From Thecaphora thlaspeos (Eukaryota; Basidiomycota; Ustilaginomycetes; Urocystidales; Glomosporiaceae), in assembly GCA_900291925.1 (NCBI GenBank), contig UWYS01000005.1, positions 496,001 through 560,000 on the forward strand: DNA of 64,000 nucleotides, given 5' to 3'. The notes under the pieces were generated by a model. The model did no database searches. It was not told the origin of the DNA and saw only the letters and a list, made by a program, of their open reading frames with translations. Below are positions 34,954 through 46,836 of the stretch, one piece after another. Both the position numbers and the translations under genes were made by a program. Each line of letters begins with the position of its first letter. The first letter of the stretch is position 1.

Positions 34954-36926
34954 GCAGCTGCATACATAGCGCTCCTTCGCCTGCTGTTGTACCCTGTACG
35001 CTGTTCCCTGTATCTAGCTAGCATCTTGAGACTGCATCGTGCATCGTATCTTTGCTTCAACTCGCCCTGGATGAAAAGCTCAGGTGGCGCGACCAGCGAG
35101 CCTTTTCGATGGACCCGAAGGAGGTGCCGATAGGGCAAGGCACACGTCGTGGGGGCGAAGCTGCCCTTTAATTCAGGGCCGATCTTGTATTTGCGGCATC
35201 GGTTTGTTGGGCAACTCGCCGATTGAATATTTCCAGATTGATGTGGCGGCCCGATTTGAAAAGGCGGCGCCTTTCATGCATACGCGGGCCATCTTTGTAT
35301 CGGCCGATTTGTTGAAGCAGCCCGATTTGTATGTCTGGCTCTTTACAAGCGCCGATCCTTTGTTCGCACGATGGGACCGGCACGTTGGGGCAAAAAGGCC
35401 GACTTTTAATCTCCCGATGTTATGCAGCCCATTTTTTTATTCATTGCGGCTCCGGCTTCTACGGGTAACGCGGTACGGCTTCCTTTTGTATTCCGACGGC
35501 AAGCAATTTCCGGTGCTCAAGACGTCGCCTCTGGGTTGCCTGCGCACGAGGCAGCCCGACACGAGCGGGGATGGGCCGAGCAAGCTGGCCTCGTCCTGGC
35601 GCTTGTTGAGACGGGGCCAGAGAGACGCTCGAGAAGCGGGCGGACGGCGGCGACCCAAGGGCCGTCTTCGGACCTGACAAGCTGGCGGACAAGCAAGCAA
35701 GGCGTCGCGCATAGCGAGGCCAAGAGAGAGCCAGGAGGTGCGACGTTCTTTTCTGCGTCGGTGATGTTGGGGCGATTTGAAGCCTGTCTAGTATTATTCA
35801 AGGACCCGGGCTACCCCGCACCGAATTGAAACCGGGATCAAGGGTTCAAACATTTAATTTGATTTGTCAGATCCTTCCCCACACTTTGTAAAATTCCTTC
35901 GGTCATAGCGCCTTCGCTTTGTTTAACGCCGCGGGGAAAGCAGGGTACAGGTACAGTAATGTACATACACTCGCAGGCAGCATCAAAGTTTCTCTCGACA
36001 TGGCCTGCTTCCTGACTGGCTGGCGAGCTGGCGCGGAGGATCTCGCTCCAGGTGCCCGCCGAACGTCGCAGGGAGCCAAATAGAGAGGTGGGCGTGCTGT
36101 ACGGTAGTTATCCTGAACAGCGGTCGGGGACAGCGTGGCAGGCCAAAGGCGAGGCGCGGAGAAGAATGCGGGGTCGACGACGCTGCCCCGCTCTGCCCCA
36201 CCTTTTCCCTCGCTGCCGTGCGAGGCCAGAGCTTGAGCGAGTGCGGCCAGGCTGCCTTTCCTAGTTAGTTACTTTGGCTTGCTTGTTTTGCGCAGGCGGC
36301 GGAGCGCTCCTCTTAGCTTTTGCCTCGTCGTCTCGCTCGCCGCGCTTGTCCCCGCCCTTTTTGTTGGGTTGCTAAGTAGCTGTGCTTCCAAGGCTCACGC
36401 CTCGCCCCGCCACGGCCCCGCCCTCGATCAATAATATCGACTCAGAACCGCCCCGGCCTTGCTTTGCCCTACCTTCCACCCACACCACCCTGACCCTCCC
36501 ACACATTCAGATTGCCCCCGCACTCGCCATCCGCCGATCCAGCCTGCACCTTGGCCTGCCGTCATTCGCTCTCACTCCACCTTCTGTTCATATCGTAGCC
36601 CACCCCGACCGCCGCCGCACCCTGCCCTGACCTCTAACCGCCGGCTCTTCGCGTCGGCGCATCCAGCACCCGATCACTCCATCCACCCTGCTGCCGGTGG
36701 CTCCGACCGTTGCTTCGTCTGCCGTCGCCGACTCCATCCGATCCCTACTTTGTCTCGCTCTTCCCGCGCGCTACACGTTGGTCATCAGCGAGAGCACCTC
36801 GACACCCTTCTGGCCAACAAACAATCCTCGTCTCCGGCACCATTCGGCTTCCACACATCCCTTTGTGCTCGTGTGATCACCTCTTGGGAACGGTACCTCG
36901 TCTCTTCTGAGACCAACGACGACCAG
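34954..36926. other. Gene-free region of unusual composition
   Basis: Nearly 2 kb without a supported gene. From about 35080 to 35900 the sequence is richer in T and G on the plus strand than the rest of the window, and carries recurring CGATTTG words (35252, 35305, 35323, 35773). It could be a decayed mobile element or other foreign insertion, but I see no terminal repeats, target-site duplication or transposase motif. From about 36300 the sequence returns to the C/T-rich style of promoters here and leads into the bHLH gene. Confidence 0.4.
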
Positions 36927-39900
36927 ATGTCACTCAATAGCCATCCGGCGCACCACTACGGCGCCGAGGCGGCCCAGATTCTCATGCCCAAGAAACGCCA
37001 ACACGGCTTTGATCTGGGAGTCGGACAGGCGGCCACCCAGCCCGCAGGGTCGGTCCTTGCGACCGGCACTTCCGACTCCAAGCCCATCAGCATAGCGAGC
37101 AGCTTCATCGACACCGACATCCTCCTCAGTGATGATTTGTGGAACCAGCTCGCCGGCGGATCGGCTGACCTCTCAGGCTTTCACCACGGTGGCGACAGTC
37201 ACGATCAGCCAAGATATGCCTGCTCCCACTCGCACTCCGGCACCGTGATGACAAGCAGCGACGTCTCCATGGCCGATGGCCGCTTGCAGCGCCCGCACCA
37301 GCACCAGCACGCCGCCATGGCGGACAGCTTCATCAACATCCCGCAGACCCAGACGGCAGACTTTTTCGGCGTCCACGGCGGCTCGTTCCACAGCTTCATC
37401 TCCCGCTCAAGCCAGCACGACGACCACAGCCTCTTCGAGCGAAGCGGTGCGGGCTCGATGGAGGAGGAGGACTCGCCTGACGGATTCAACGGCGACGCTG
37501 CATCGACCGTGGCGACCAGCGTCATCTCGCCCAGCTCCCATGGCACCATGGCCAGCAGCCTCTCCAAGTCCCTCCAGACCCGCCACAGACGTTCCGGCAG
37601 CAACGCTTCCTTGCAGACCAAGGGCAGGACTGGCAGGAGCAGCAGCAGGCCCAACCTCAAGACGATCCCGCAAGAGAGGACCCGGAACCCCGAGCGCTCG
37701 CCGTCGCAGGACCGAGGCGGCGTAGGCAAGGCCCCTACATCGCGCTCCCGTCCCAGTCGGCGCGCTTCCATCGGTCCGGCAGCTCAGGCGGCCGTCCAGG
37801 CTTCGGTTCACGGACACCTTCGGATCGACGCACAAGGTGCGGCGGTCTCAGTGGGAGCCTCGGGGAAGCCGGAGCCCCGCTCGCCGACGCTCAATCTGTC
37901 TTCCAGCACGCAATCCGGTCAACAGCGCTGGAGCATGCTTGGCGGCTCTGGCGGCGGCGGCGGCGACGTTCACGATCCCATGTCCTTACAGAACCTGACG
38001 CTCGGCGAGCAGCGTCACCCGTATGCGTGGAACCTAGCGATGTCGCAGGCGCAGCCGCCCGGCGTCGTCCATTCGGCTTCCGCCTCGCTGCGGACCCCGC
38101 TCTCGTTCCAGACCAGCATGCAGCAGCTGCAGCTTCAGACGCCGCCGGTGCCGACGTCGGGCTTCCAGTCGCAGCCGTCGATGGACGAAGCTATCCGCGA
38201 GACGTCAACGGAGCCCTACAACCCGTTCATGTTCCCGCCGTACGCGCAAGGCCAAGAAAGCGCCTCCCACAAAGCCCATAGCGAGGTCAGCGTACCGAGC
38301 CTCCGAGCCGGGTCGGAGGCGAGCCAAGACCCTGCGTTCGTGGACACACGGTCTCTCGAAGGCTCGAGCTCGCCGACGAGGAGGTCACCCAGCCAGCCGG
38401 CGGAAGCCGAGTTGACGAATTCTAAGAAGGCCGCAACGAAAGCAAGCAAGGCATCGAGAGCGGCAAAGGAGCGCAAGATGAGCAAGTCGGCCCCGCAAGC
38501 ACCGGCAAAGAAGGCTCTGCAGGGTATGCATGAGGAGGCAGACGGCAACGTGGCCTGCGGCCACGATGATGATGACGAAGATGCGCTCGACGACGACGAC
38601 GATGAGCAGCCGCTCGCCAATATGTCCAAGTCCGAAGCCGAGGCGAAGCGACTGTAAGTGTGCCGCAAACAAAGCCCTCTAGGGATGACTAGAACGGAAG
38701 TAGACTGTTCTCATTCGACCTGACCTGACCTGACCTGTTTGCTTTTTCAACGCCCCGTTGTCCGTCGAATGCCGTCTTCGACAGAGCCGAGAAGCGAAGG
38801 CGCAGGCGGGAATCCCATAACGCGGTCGAGAGGCGCCGAAGGGACAACATCAACGAGAAGATCACGGAGCTGGCCACACTGTTACCGGAAGCCATGTTGC
38901 TCGATGCCATCGCCACCTCTACGCAGGGAGGAAACAGCGGCACTTTTGCGCCCGCCCTCGCGGCAAAGGCAGCGGTCGCTAAAGGCGACACGCCACCGGG
39001 CGGCCTCCATCCAGACGGCTCCGACGCCGACCTCACAAAGTGCTCGACGGCTGCCTACGCGGCCGCCCTGGCGCCGGTCCACGCGAACAGCGCAGCCCTT
39101 GCCGCCGCTCAGGCCAAGCCCAACAAGGGCATCATCCGTGAGTCGCCAACCATCACCGGTTAGCGTTGCTTTCTGCCGTACATTTTCTCACTTCCTCTTG
39201 CCTTTCCGACGCCCTTCGCCTCTTCGCCTCGTCATCCCGAACCCTTCTGCTCCTCCTCGAACCTGGCAGTGCGCAAGAGCGTCGAGTACATCCGCCACCT
39301 GCAGCAGTTCCTGGATATGCAGATGAGCCGCATCGGCTTCCTCGAGGCAGAGCTGCAGCGCCACCGCGAGGTGATGCAGTGCTCGGGGATGCAGATGCCG
39401 TCGATGCCGACGCAGTCGGTCCAGGACCTATTCGGACTGTCATCGACTTTTGGCGGCGGCGGCAGCGGCTGCGGCGATGCTTCAGGAGGCTTCCTGGGGA
39501 GCGCGGCGCTGTCGCACGAGATCAACACCCGAAGCCTGATGGACCTCAGCATGCCGGCGCCACCGGACTGCCAGCAAGACCACCGGGGCCAGGCGGGCCC
39601 CTCTGCGCCGTCGCATCGCCATGACGGACAGGAAGAGGTGACAGCGACGTCGCTCGTCGACTGGCTCGAGGGCTTCGACCAACGGACAGGTCTGCCGCGA
39701 CGTTCCTCGGTGGATCCGATCGAGGAGGACGAGCACGAGAATCTGGAGAGGGCAGAGCACGAGCTCAGCCGACAGCGCGGACGGAGAGGCCAGCCTCCTA
39801 GCAGCCGCCCGGATGATGACCACGAGGAAGAGCGCGGTCGGTCGAGGCAGCGCGGCAACGCTTCGTCGCACTCTCAGCACGGGTCTTGGCCCGCGCTAGA

Positions 39901-40003
39901 GATGATGGGCGCACGATCGCCGCTGCAACTGCTCCACGACGGCAAGGACGACCTGATTCATCGCGAATACACGCACCTCGGCGACTTTAAGATGGAGGCC
40001 TGA
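36927..40003 (+). CDS. bHLH transcription factor with a long loop insertion
   Basis: Three exons, 36927-38653, 38785-39137 and 39270-40003, join in frame to give 937 aa. The ATG at 36927 is the first in-frame methionine after C/T-rich leader sequence. The first 570 residues are Ser/Gln/His-rich with low complexity and end in an acidic block. The DNA-binding region follows in exon 2: KRRRRRESHNAVERRRRDNINEKITELATLLPE, read in pieces, with the H, E and R positions of class B bHLH proteins that bind CACGTG-type E-boxes. Helix 2 (KSVEYIRHLQQFLDM) starts only in exon 3, after roughly 75 inserted Ala/Gly/Pro-rich residues and the conserved NKGIILR. A leucine-type helix (RIGFLEAELQRHREVM) continues the dimer interface. 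The C-terminus is again disordered. It acts in the nucleus; target genes are unknown. The basic region resembles Cbf1 and USF types. Confidence 0.87.
38717..38736 (+). repeat. CCTGA tandem repeat in intron
   Basis: About four copies of a 5-base unit (acctg) lie inside the first intron of the bHLH gene. Several copies contain CTGAC, which resembles a fungal branch-point motif, so the tract could influence branch-site choice. Confidence 0.8.
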
Positions 40004-40596
40004 AGGGGAGTTTGGGGAAGAAGAGGAGCCAGAAAGCCCGTCCTGCCGTGTGGCGGATTTCTGCGTCTCCGTCGATTATGGTCGTCCATCTGTTGCGCCG
40101 TCGCACCGAACTATATATGCAGGGATGGGCGACGGTCAGCGACTTTGGGCCGGCAATGTCAATTCTCATCGAGTCTTGATCTTTATTAATAATCTTGAAA
40201 GTGAAGGTTCCGTCATTTGAAATATGCACAACCTGTCTGACCGCGGTGCAGCGCCTCTGCCTGCGCCTCGAACGCGTGGCGCCGCAAACGCGAAATTTAC
40301 GCGTCGCGCGGAGCATTGGGCGCCGCTGCAGGCCGAGCAGGCCGAGGCGGGCCAAAGCAGGGCTTGGCGACGCTCGACTTGCTCCTCCTCCATCATCTCT
40401 GCACCCCGACCAACGCAATCACACTCCAAACACAAACCACTATAGCGACCGCCATCCAGTCAAACCTCCTCCGGATATCCATCTCGTCCCCCGGCACGCC
40501 GCACTCGAACACGAGAGACCCCCTTTGGCAAGCGCGGCCCGCCCCACACCGCATACACTTCGCCTAGCCTCGCCTTGACCCGCCTCCTCGCCCGTC
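40004..40596. other. Intergenic region upstream of TOF1
   Basis: This holds the 3' flank of the bHLH gene (to about 40200, with an AT-rich TTTATTAATAATCTTG) and the promoter of TOF1. A compact set of MluI-box-like sites lies at 40272-40304. The last 200 bases are C/T-rich leader. Confidence 0.5.
40272..40304. promoter_or_regulatory. MluI cell-cycle box (MCB-like) cluster upstream of TOF1
   Basis: ACGCGT at 40272-40277, ACGCGA at 40288-40293 and ACGCGT at 40299-40304 fall within 33 bp, about 300 bp before the TOF1 start. In yeasts, MBF complexes bind ACGCGT to drive G1/S transcription of replication genes. The spacing and the gene function make this a plausible MBF target; binding is inferred. 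Confidence 0.6.
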
Positions 40597-43500
40597 ATGG
40601 CCACAGAGGATGACTATGAAGACGATCTCGAGCTACTAGAGCAGTACGACCTCGAAGCGTCTGACTCTGACGCCTCGTCTTCCTATTCATACGACAGCGC
40701 CGGCCAGCCGAGACGATTGCGGGGGAGGCCGGGCCGAGCCTCGGACGATGACAACGACCACGAAGATGCCCGTGACCCGCTAGACGATGCCGAGAGGATC
40801 GAGCAGCTCAAGATCCCTATCCTCAGCATCTGCTCCGCGCTCGGCGGCTACGAAGAGGAGCAGGACCGTCACGGACGCATCCGTTCCGTCTACAAGCTTG
40901 GTGACGACTGCCTCGCCTGCCTCAGGGACCTCCGCCGACTCTGGCGGCAGGACGACACCGACCCTTCGCGGGCCATCGCACGCGTCTTCGCACAGGTCAA
41001 CGTGCTCCACAATGACCTCGTCCCCATCCTCCTCCAGACCGCCGGTAAGGGCAGCAAGAATGACAAGGTGGCGCTCGCCTGCACCGACCTCCTCACCGCC
41101 ATGACCTGGCCCATCGATGCCATGGCCGAGATCCACGACGCCGTCACCAAGGACGAGGACACAGACCACGTCATCAGCCTTCCGGTGCTCGAGAAGGCCC
41201 AAGTCCAGTACAAGTCATCCATTCTGCGCCTCAGGTCGGCCGCCTCAGTTGGCTTGCAGCGCGACGCCCTCTCGCTGATCCTTCGACACATCCTGCTGCC
41301 GGCGCTTTCCAAGCCTAGGATCGAGCGGACAGAGAGGGATGCCGGCGTGGTAGGCATGTGTCTCCACTTCTTCCGCAACCTCCTCACCATCCGCGACCCG
41401 ATCGCTACCACGCTCAGCAGCACAGATGTCCTCGCCAACGCGACCCTCCAGAGCTCGCTCCTCTGCGCGATGGAGGAGGCACACATCCTCGACACGCTGC
41501 TAATGCTCGCCAGCAGCGCCGACATCCGCGAGTTCAACCAGTGGAACGCCGTCACCAGCGAGTGCATCTATCAGATCTTTGTCGGCACCGACCCAAAGGC
41601 GCTCGCCGACGCGACCAGCCGCAGAGACGCTCCGTCCGACGAGCGGCCGAGTAGCACCGCCGCGGTGCGCGTCTCGTCGTCGGCTCTGTCGTCCGTCCTT
41701 GCCGTCGAGGCAAAGGAGAAGAGGGCGTCGATCCTCACGTCGGGTGCGACGCGGCACTCGCGCTTCGGGACCACGATCAACTTTGTCGGGCCCGATGGAC
41801 ATCGGCGCGTGGCCCACTCCCAGGCCGCGCTCAAGAAGTCGGTGGCGCAACTTACCGACGAGAACTTGGCAAAGGGAAAGAGGCGTGCGCGAAGGTGGAA
41901 GGCGGCCAGGGAGGTGGGAGCGCCGAAGCTCAAGGCGTCCTGGACCGCGCAGGCTGCCGTTGTGCTGCAGAGCTGGGCAGATCGGTTCATGGAGACCGGC
42001 TTCGAGAGTGAGTACAGAGGCCGCCGGACGGATCCCCGCTGCCACGACTGAAGATGATTGCCCCGGATGATGCTTGCTGACGCGTACTTGGCCGCCAATC
42101 CTTTGCTCCGCTTTGACGCCTCCAGCCCTGACCCGCACAGTATTGCAAGACATCAGGTCCGAGAGGGACAAGATGGGCGACCTCGACCTGGCCAGGATTC
42201 GTGTCATGCAGCTGGGCGCCTTTTTCCTCGAGTACTTCTTCATCCGCAAGTCCGCCAGCGAAGCTCGTCAGCCTGCCCAGGCTTCGAGCACATCGAAGGG
42301 CAAACAGCGCGCCGTGGACGCAGATCAGACCTGCGCGGCTGCCGAGGCTGACAACGACGCAGCCGCGGGTCCGTCAGGGGCGAGCGAAGCGCCTTCCGAA
42401 GACTGGCCCTTCTCGTACATTGCAGGCTGGCTCGAGCCTTGGTCGTTCAAGATGGTGCTGGTGCGCTCCGTAGAGGCGCAAGAATCTCGCTCGTGGCTCG
42501 AATTCGTCTCGGCCGTCCAGCTCTGGACGATCCTGCTCAAACTGGTCGACAAGATGTCGCGAAGCCGCAAGGAGAATGAGCGCGAGGTCGCCGACGGCCT
42601 TCAGGCACAGCTTTACTATCTCGGCGAGACGCTCGATGCCTGCCACACGATTGTCCGCGCCTACTCGCGGCAGAGCTTCGCCTGCCTCGATGCGATCCTC
42701 ACCTTCGCGCACATCCTTCCCAAGATGCTGGAGCGCTACTCTTCCAACCGCGAGCATATGTTCATCCGGGCGCGCAAGCAGGTGCGCAAGTCGCGGCAGA
42801 CGGGCGAGCTGGACGGGCAAGAGGACGAGGCTGCCCAGATCCGTGAGCAGGCCAAAGAGACGCAAAGCGAGCGCGAGTTCCGCTTTATCGACTTCCAGAA
42901 GAAGCTGGCCACCCGGCAGCTCGCGGGTGCCTGCATCATGTACCTGATTCGTTGGAAGGAATTCACGGACCCCGAGGAGCAGCTGGGCAAGGTGGTGGCC
43001 ATCATGCACCGAATCGCCGTCAAAGCGTCAGACTACCGCCAGTTCTTTGTTGGCGACTGCCGGACCGTCTTCCGCACCCTTCTTACGGGCCCCGCATTAA
43101 CGGCGATGGAGCCGAGCGCTCCCGGCCCCGTCAAGGACCTCCGCAAGTTCATGGACTACATCCTACGCAAGTTCAGCAAGCTCGATTTTGACGAGCAGAC
43201 GCTTTACGATACGGGCAAGCGGGCTCCCAAGGCGGTTAAGGAGCCCCGAGTGCCAGCGGAGATCAAGGTGCGGACCGGGCACAGCTTCGCTGAGCAGGTC
43301 GGGATCGCCATCGGACTGCTGCTGGCGAAGGAGAAGATGGAAGCGGTGCTTTGGGTCAAGTCGGGTCTGGAGATGGTCAGCGCGCAGCGTGCCGAGATCA
43401 TGCTCAATGATGAGACAGCCGAAAGGCAGCAAACGGGAGCAGGCGCAGATATGGGTGGCGACGGCAACGATGCACCAATTCGTCCGGACAGCAATGAGAC

Positions 43501-44809
43501 TGCGGCCGACAAAATCAAGGACTATGGTAAGTGGTGCCTTGCCCTCTGAGCGCAGACAATGCTTCGAAGCGATGCTGACTGCTCATCCTGATGCTCTGTC
43601 TGCAAATCGCCAACAGAAATACCGTACGAGGCCAAGGAAGAGGTCCGACTGGACGCCTCGATTCTTCCCGAGCTCAAGCTTCTCTGCCGTCTGGTCGGGC
43701 TCGAAAGCAACGAAGGTGAGAGTCGTCGTCATTGGCTATCTGCAGCGCTGCCCCGATGATGGCACAAGAACGGCTCGCTGACTCGCCTGCACTCTCTCTC
43801 TCCCTGACCCTTGCGCTCGATAGAGGCGACGCTACACTGGCGCTGGATCGTTCCTGCCCGGCTTCTCCCGGCGCAACTCGATGAGCGCATCTCGCTCATC
43901 GAAGAATACATCCGCACGCCCTACCGTCCAGGCGAAGGGATCGAGCTGTCAAAGCTAGTGCAACGCAAACTCAAGCCTCGAGCCAACGCCAATGCCAAAG
44001 TCGTCCAGAGCCTCTCCGACGACGATTCCGACTCGTCCGTTGCGTCGCTCGATGAGGATGGCAACGCAAAGCCAAAGAAGGCCAAGAAGAGGAGCAAGAA
44101 GGTGGCGACGGCCGCCAAGACGCGACGCCAGCCGACGCGGAAGAAGTGGAACGGCGACAACTTTATCGAGGACAGCGACGAGGAGCTTGCCTTTGCCATG
44201 GGCCTGCAGGGCGAGGACGATTCGGGAGACGAGCAGGAGGCGGTTTCGGGGAGATCCGTGTCTCCTGGAGATGCGCATCTCGGAATGAGGCGGGACAGGG
44301 AGGCGGACACGCCGCCGACGAGTTCCGGTCTCGAAGCGTCGTCCGACGGAGACGACGAGGACGAGGACGAGGACGGCGGCTTGGACACGTTGCAGATGAA
44401 GAGGAAGAACAAGGCGCAGAGCCTGCAGGCGCTCAAGCAGAAGAGGAGGGCGCTCTTCTTCGGACTCGAGGGCGATGACGAAGCGGAGGAAGAGGCGCAA
44501 CAGCAGGAGGAGGACAACGAGAGAGCCCCTGCGCAGTCACATCGAGAAGGAGGTGGGGACGAGGACGAGGCGATGTCCGCACGAGCCGACACATCCTCGC
44601 TCCCGCACTCGCGCGCGACGAGCCCGATCGCTTCGAAACGCAGCCTCTTCTTCGCATGCGCGAGCGACGACGAGGACGAGGACGATGGCGTGTCGATGAA
44701 GGTCCTCGAGCCTTCTGCCAGGGTCAATCATCTCGACGGTGAGGATGGGACGCTGACGCAGACGCTGACGAAGCGAAGAAGGATTGTGGTCGACTCGGAC
44801 GACGAGTAG
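40597..44809 (+). CDS. TOF1: Replication fork protection protein Tof1/Swi1 (Timeless family)
   Basis: Four exons: 40597-42007, 42141-43526, 43617-43715 and 43824-44809, phase-consistent, 1293 aa, a usual length for Tof1/Swi1. After an acidic N-terminus, the Timeless N-terminal domain is clear: [84 protein letters not shown] and [29 protein letters not shown] begins the second conserved block. The middle contains helical repeats ([29 protein letters not shown]) and the C-terminal third is a low-complexity acidic and basic tail. Exon 3 is 99 nt. With Csm3/Swi3, Tof1 stabilises stalled replication forks and supports checkpoint signalling in the nucleus. RFC5 follows in tandem 400 bp downstream. 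Both genes have MluI-box-like elements upstream, suggesting S-phase expression. Confidence 0.93.
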
Positions 44810-44993
44810 GCGGGGCCTGTGTTTTCAATGCTGTTGGCATCTCTTGTCGAGCGTCTCAGTAAATATAGAAGTATCGAAGTCGTCGTAATGCATAGCATAC
44901 CGTGTCGTCACCGCAGAGCACCGACCGCATCATCACCGCTACCAGCAGCAGCAGTCGGGAGGCGGCGATGAGTGGGCCAGCGCAGTGCACCTA

Positions 44994-45050
44994 ACGCGAA
45001 AGACGCGTCGCTCGGGCCCTTAAGGAAAATGCGCGATGCGGACGCGCGTC
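44994..45050. promoter_or_regulatory. MCB-like sites upstream of RFC5
   Basis: ACGCGA at 44994-44999, ACGCGT at 45003-45008 and the palindrome GACGCGCGTC at 45041-45050 lie 160-215 bp before the RFC5 start. They match the MluI cell-cycle box used by MBF at replication genes in yeasts. Function here is inferred from motif and gene role. Confidence 0.55.
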
Positions 45051-45070
45051 AGTCAGCCAACCAACACCTC

Positions 45071-45116
45071 TTCCCTCCCTCTCTCCCTCTCTCTCTCTCT
45101 CTCTCTCTTTCTCTCA
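45071..45116 (+). repeat. CT microsatellite in RFC5 leader
   Basis: A C/T tract dominated by CT dinucleotides precedes the RFC5 start by about 95 bp. Pyrimidine-rich tracts of this kind are frequent near fungal transcription start sites. Confidence 0.8.
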
Positions 45117-45209
45117 TCCTCCTCCTCACTTCCTCGCCACCTGTTCCCGCCACCCTCACCTCTCCATTCCAACCGCTGACCAAATTCACCCTCGACACGC
45201 TATACCGAC

Positions 45210-46594
45210 ATGCTCTTCGTCGACAAACACCGCCCCAAGACGCTGACGGACCTGCACTACCACCCCGATCTCTCGCAGCGTCTTACCTCTTTGGCGGAGC
45301 ACGAAGACTTCCCACATCTCCTCTTCTACGGCCCCTCAGGGGCAGGCAAAAAGACACGCATCACCGCCCTCCTCCGCCAGCTGTACGGTCCGGGGACGTA
45401 CAAGCTCAAGATTGACCAGAGGGTGTTCCTCAACCCGAGCAAGAGGAAGATTGACGTCAACATCGTCAGTAGCAACTACCACATCGAGCTGACGCCTAGG
45501 TAAGCCTTGTACCTGGAGCGCTCCCGGGGAAGATGAAGACGCGGGGCGCTGCACGACATCGACTGACATAAGAGCGACGTGCGGCGATGGACTGGACCGA
45601 ACAGCGATGCGGGCAACTACGATCGACTGGTGATTCAGGACATCCTCAAGGAGATTGCCCAGACGCAGCAGGTCGACCTCAACGCCAAGCACCGCTTCAA
45701 GGTCGTCGTGATCAACGAAGCCGACTCGCTGTCGCGCGATGCCCAGTCCGCTCTGCGAAGGACGATGGAAAAGTACATGGGTAACCTCCGCCTCATCCTG
45801 TGCGCCAACAGCACCAGCAAGATCATCGCTCCGATCCGATCCAGATGTCTCTTGATGAGGGTGGGCGCGCCGAGCGACGAAGAGGTGAGTGCGACTTGCG
45901 CGGTATTCGCTCAGGCAGAGGAAAGGCTCGTGGTACTGCAAAGGAAGCTGGAGAAGCTGATCTTTCCTTTGTCGCACATCACCGCCGGCCGGGTAGATGA
46001 CAACGGTGCTCAACCACGTCGCAAAACGCGAAAAGTTTACGCTACCTTCGGACACGGCCCAGGCGATTTGCGCCGACGCAGCTGGCAACCTGCGCAAGGC
46101 GATCCTAATCCTCGAAGCGCTGCGCATGCAGTCGCCCGACCTCGACTCTTCCTCCCTCTCGATTGCCAAGCCGGATTGGGAGGTGTACGCGCATAAGACG
46201 GCCGACATGATCCTCTCTGACCCTTCGCCGGCGAGACTGCTCGAGGTGCGCGGCAAGCTGTATGAGTTGCTCGTACATGCCATCCCGGCGACCATCATCA
46301 TCAAGACGATCACGGATAGGTTGGTCGTCAGGCTGGACGAGAGCCTGAGGGTCGCGGTGGTCGAGAAGGCTGCTTTTTACGTGAGTGTGCCGCGCCCTTC
46401 CACGTCGACGGTCCTGTGGAAGCTCAAGGGCTGACCACTACCCTCTCCATATTTCCACACCTTCCCTCGCCACTCACCGCAAATAGGAGCTGAGGTGTAG
46501 GACGGGTTCCAAAGTCATCTTCCACCTTGAGGCTTTCGTAGCACAGGTCATGCACATGCAGAAGTCATTCTTGCTAAACATGGCTTGGGACTAG
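45210..46594 (+). CDS. RFC5: Replication factor C subunit 5 (clamp loader, human RFC3 type)
   Basis: Four exons: 45210-45499, 45605-45884, 45997-46380 and 46487-46594, phase-consistent, 353 aa, the normal family length. It belongs to the AAA+ clamp loader that opens and loads PCNA at primer-template junctions in the nucleus. Visible landmarks: VDKHRPKTLTDLHYH at the N-terminus; the modified Walker A FYGPSGAGKKTR typical of the Rfc5 branch; KVVVINEADSLSRDAQSALRRTMEKY in the Walker B region with NEAD in place of DEAD, also typical of this subunit; NSTSKIIAPIRSRCLLMRVGAP with the SRC sensor motif; and the C-terminal collar helices ending in LLNMAWD. The NEAD form and lack of a canonical Walker B fit its ATPase-inactive position in the complex. 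It lies directly downstream of TOF1 on the same strand. Confidence 0.95.
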
Positions 46595-46836
46595 CTCCCT
46601 CCCGCTCCCCGCTGATTCACTCTCCCGTCCAGCTCGTTCGCTACGCCACTCACACTCTGTACTGTACTCTAGGCCTCTTTCATTTCAGCGCAGAATCGAG
46701 CATATGCACATCGCTCATGCGACAGATCGGTGATCGTCCCCCTCTTACGCTCCAACACGATGATGGGACGAAACAGCTTCACCCTTGCCATTTGGACGTT
46801 CACCTTGAAACTCTCAAGGCAGGTCGAGCTTGACAT

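Larger units (their letters stand above)
44810..45209. other. Short intergenic region TOF1-RFC5
   Basis: Exactly 400 bp. It contains the TOF1 3' flank, MluI-box-like sites at 44994-45050 and a CT-dinucleotide tract at about 45071-45116 that leads to the RFC5 start. Confidence 0.55.
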
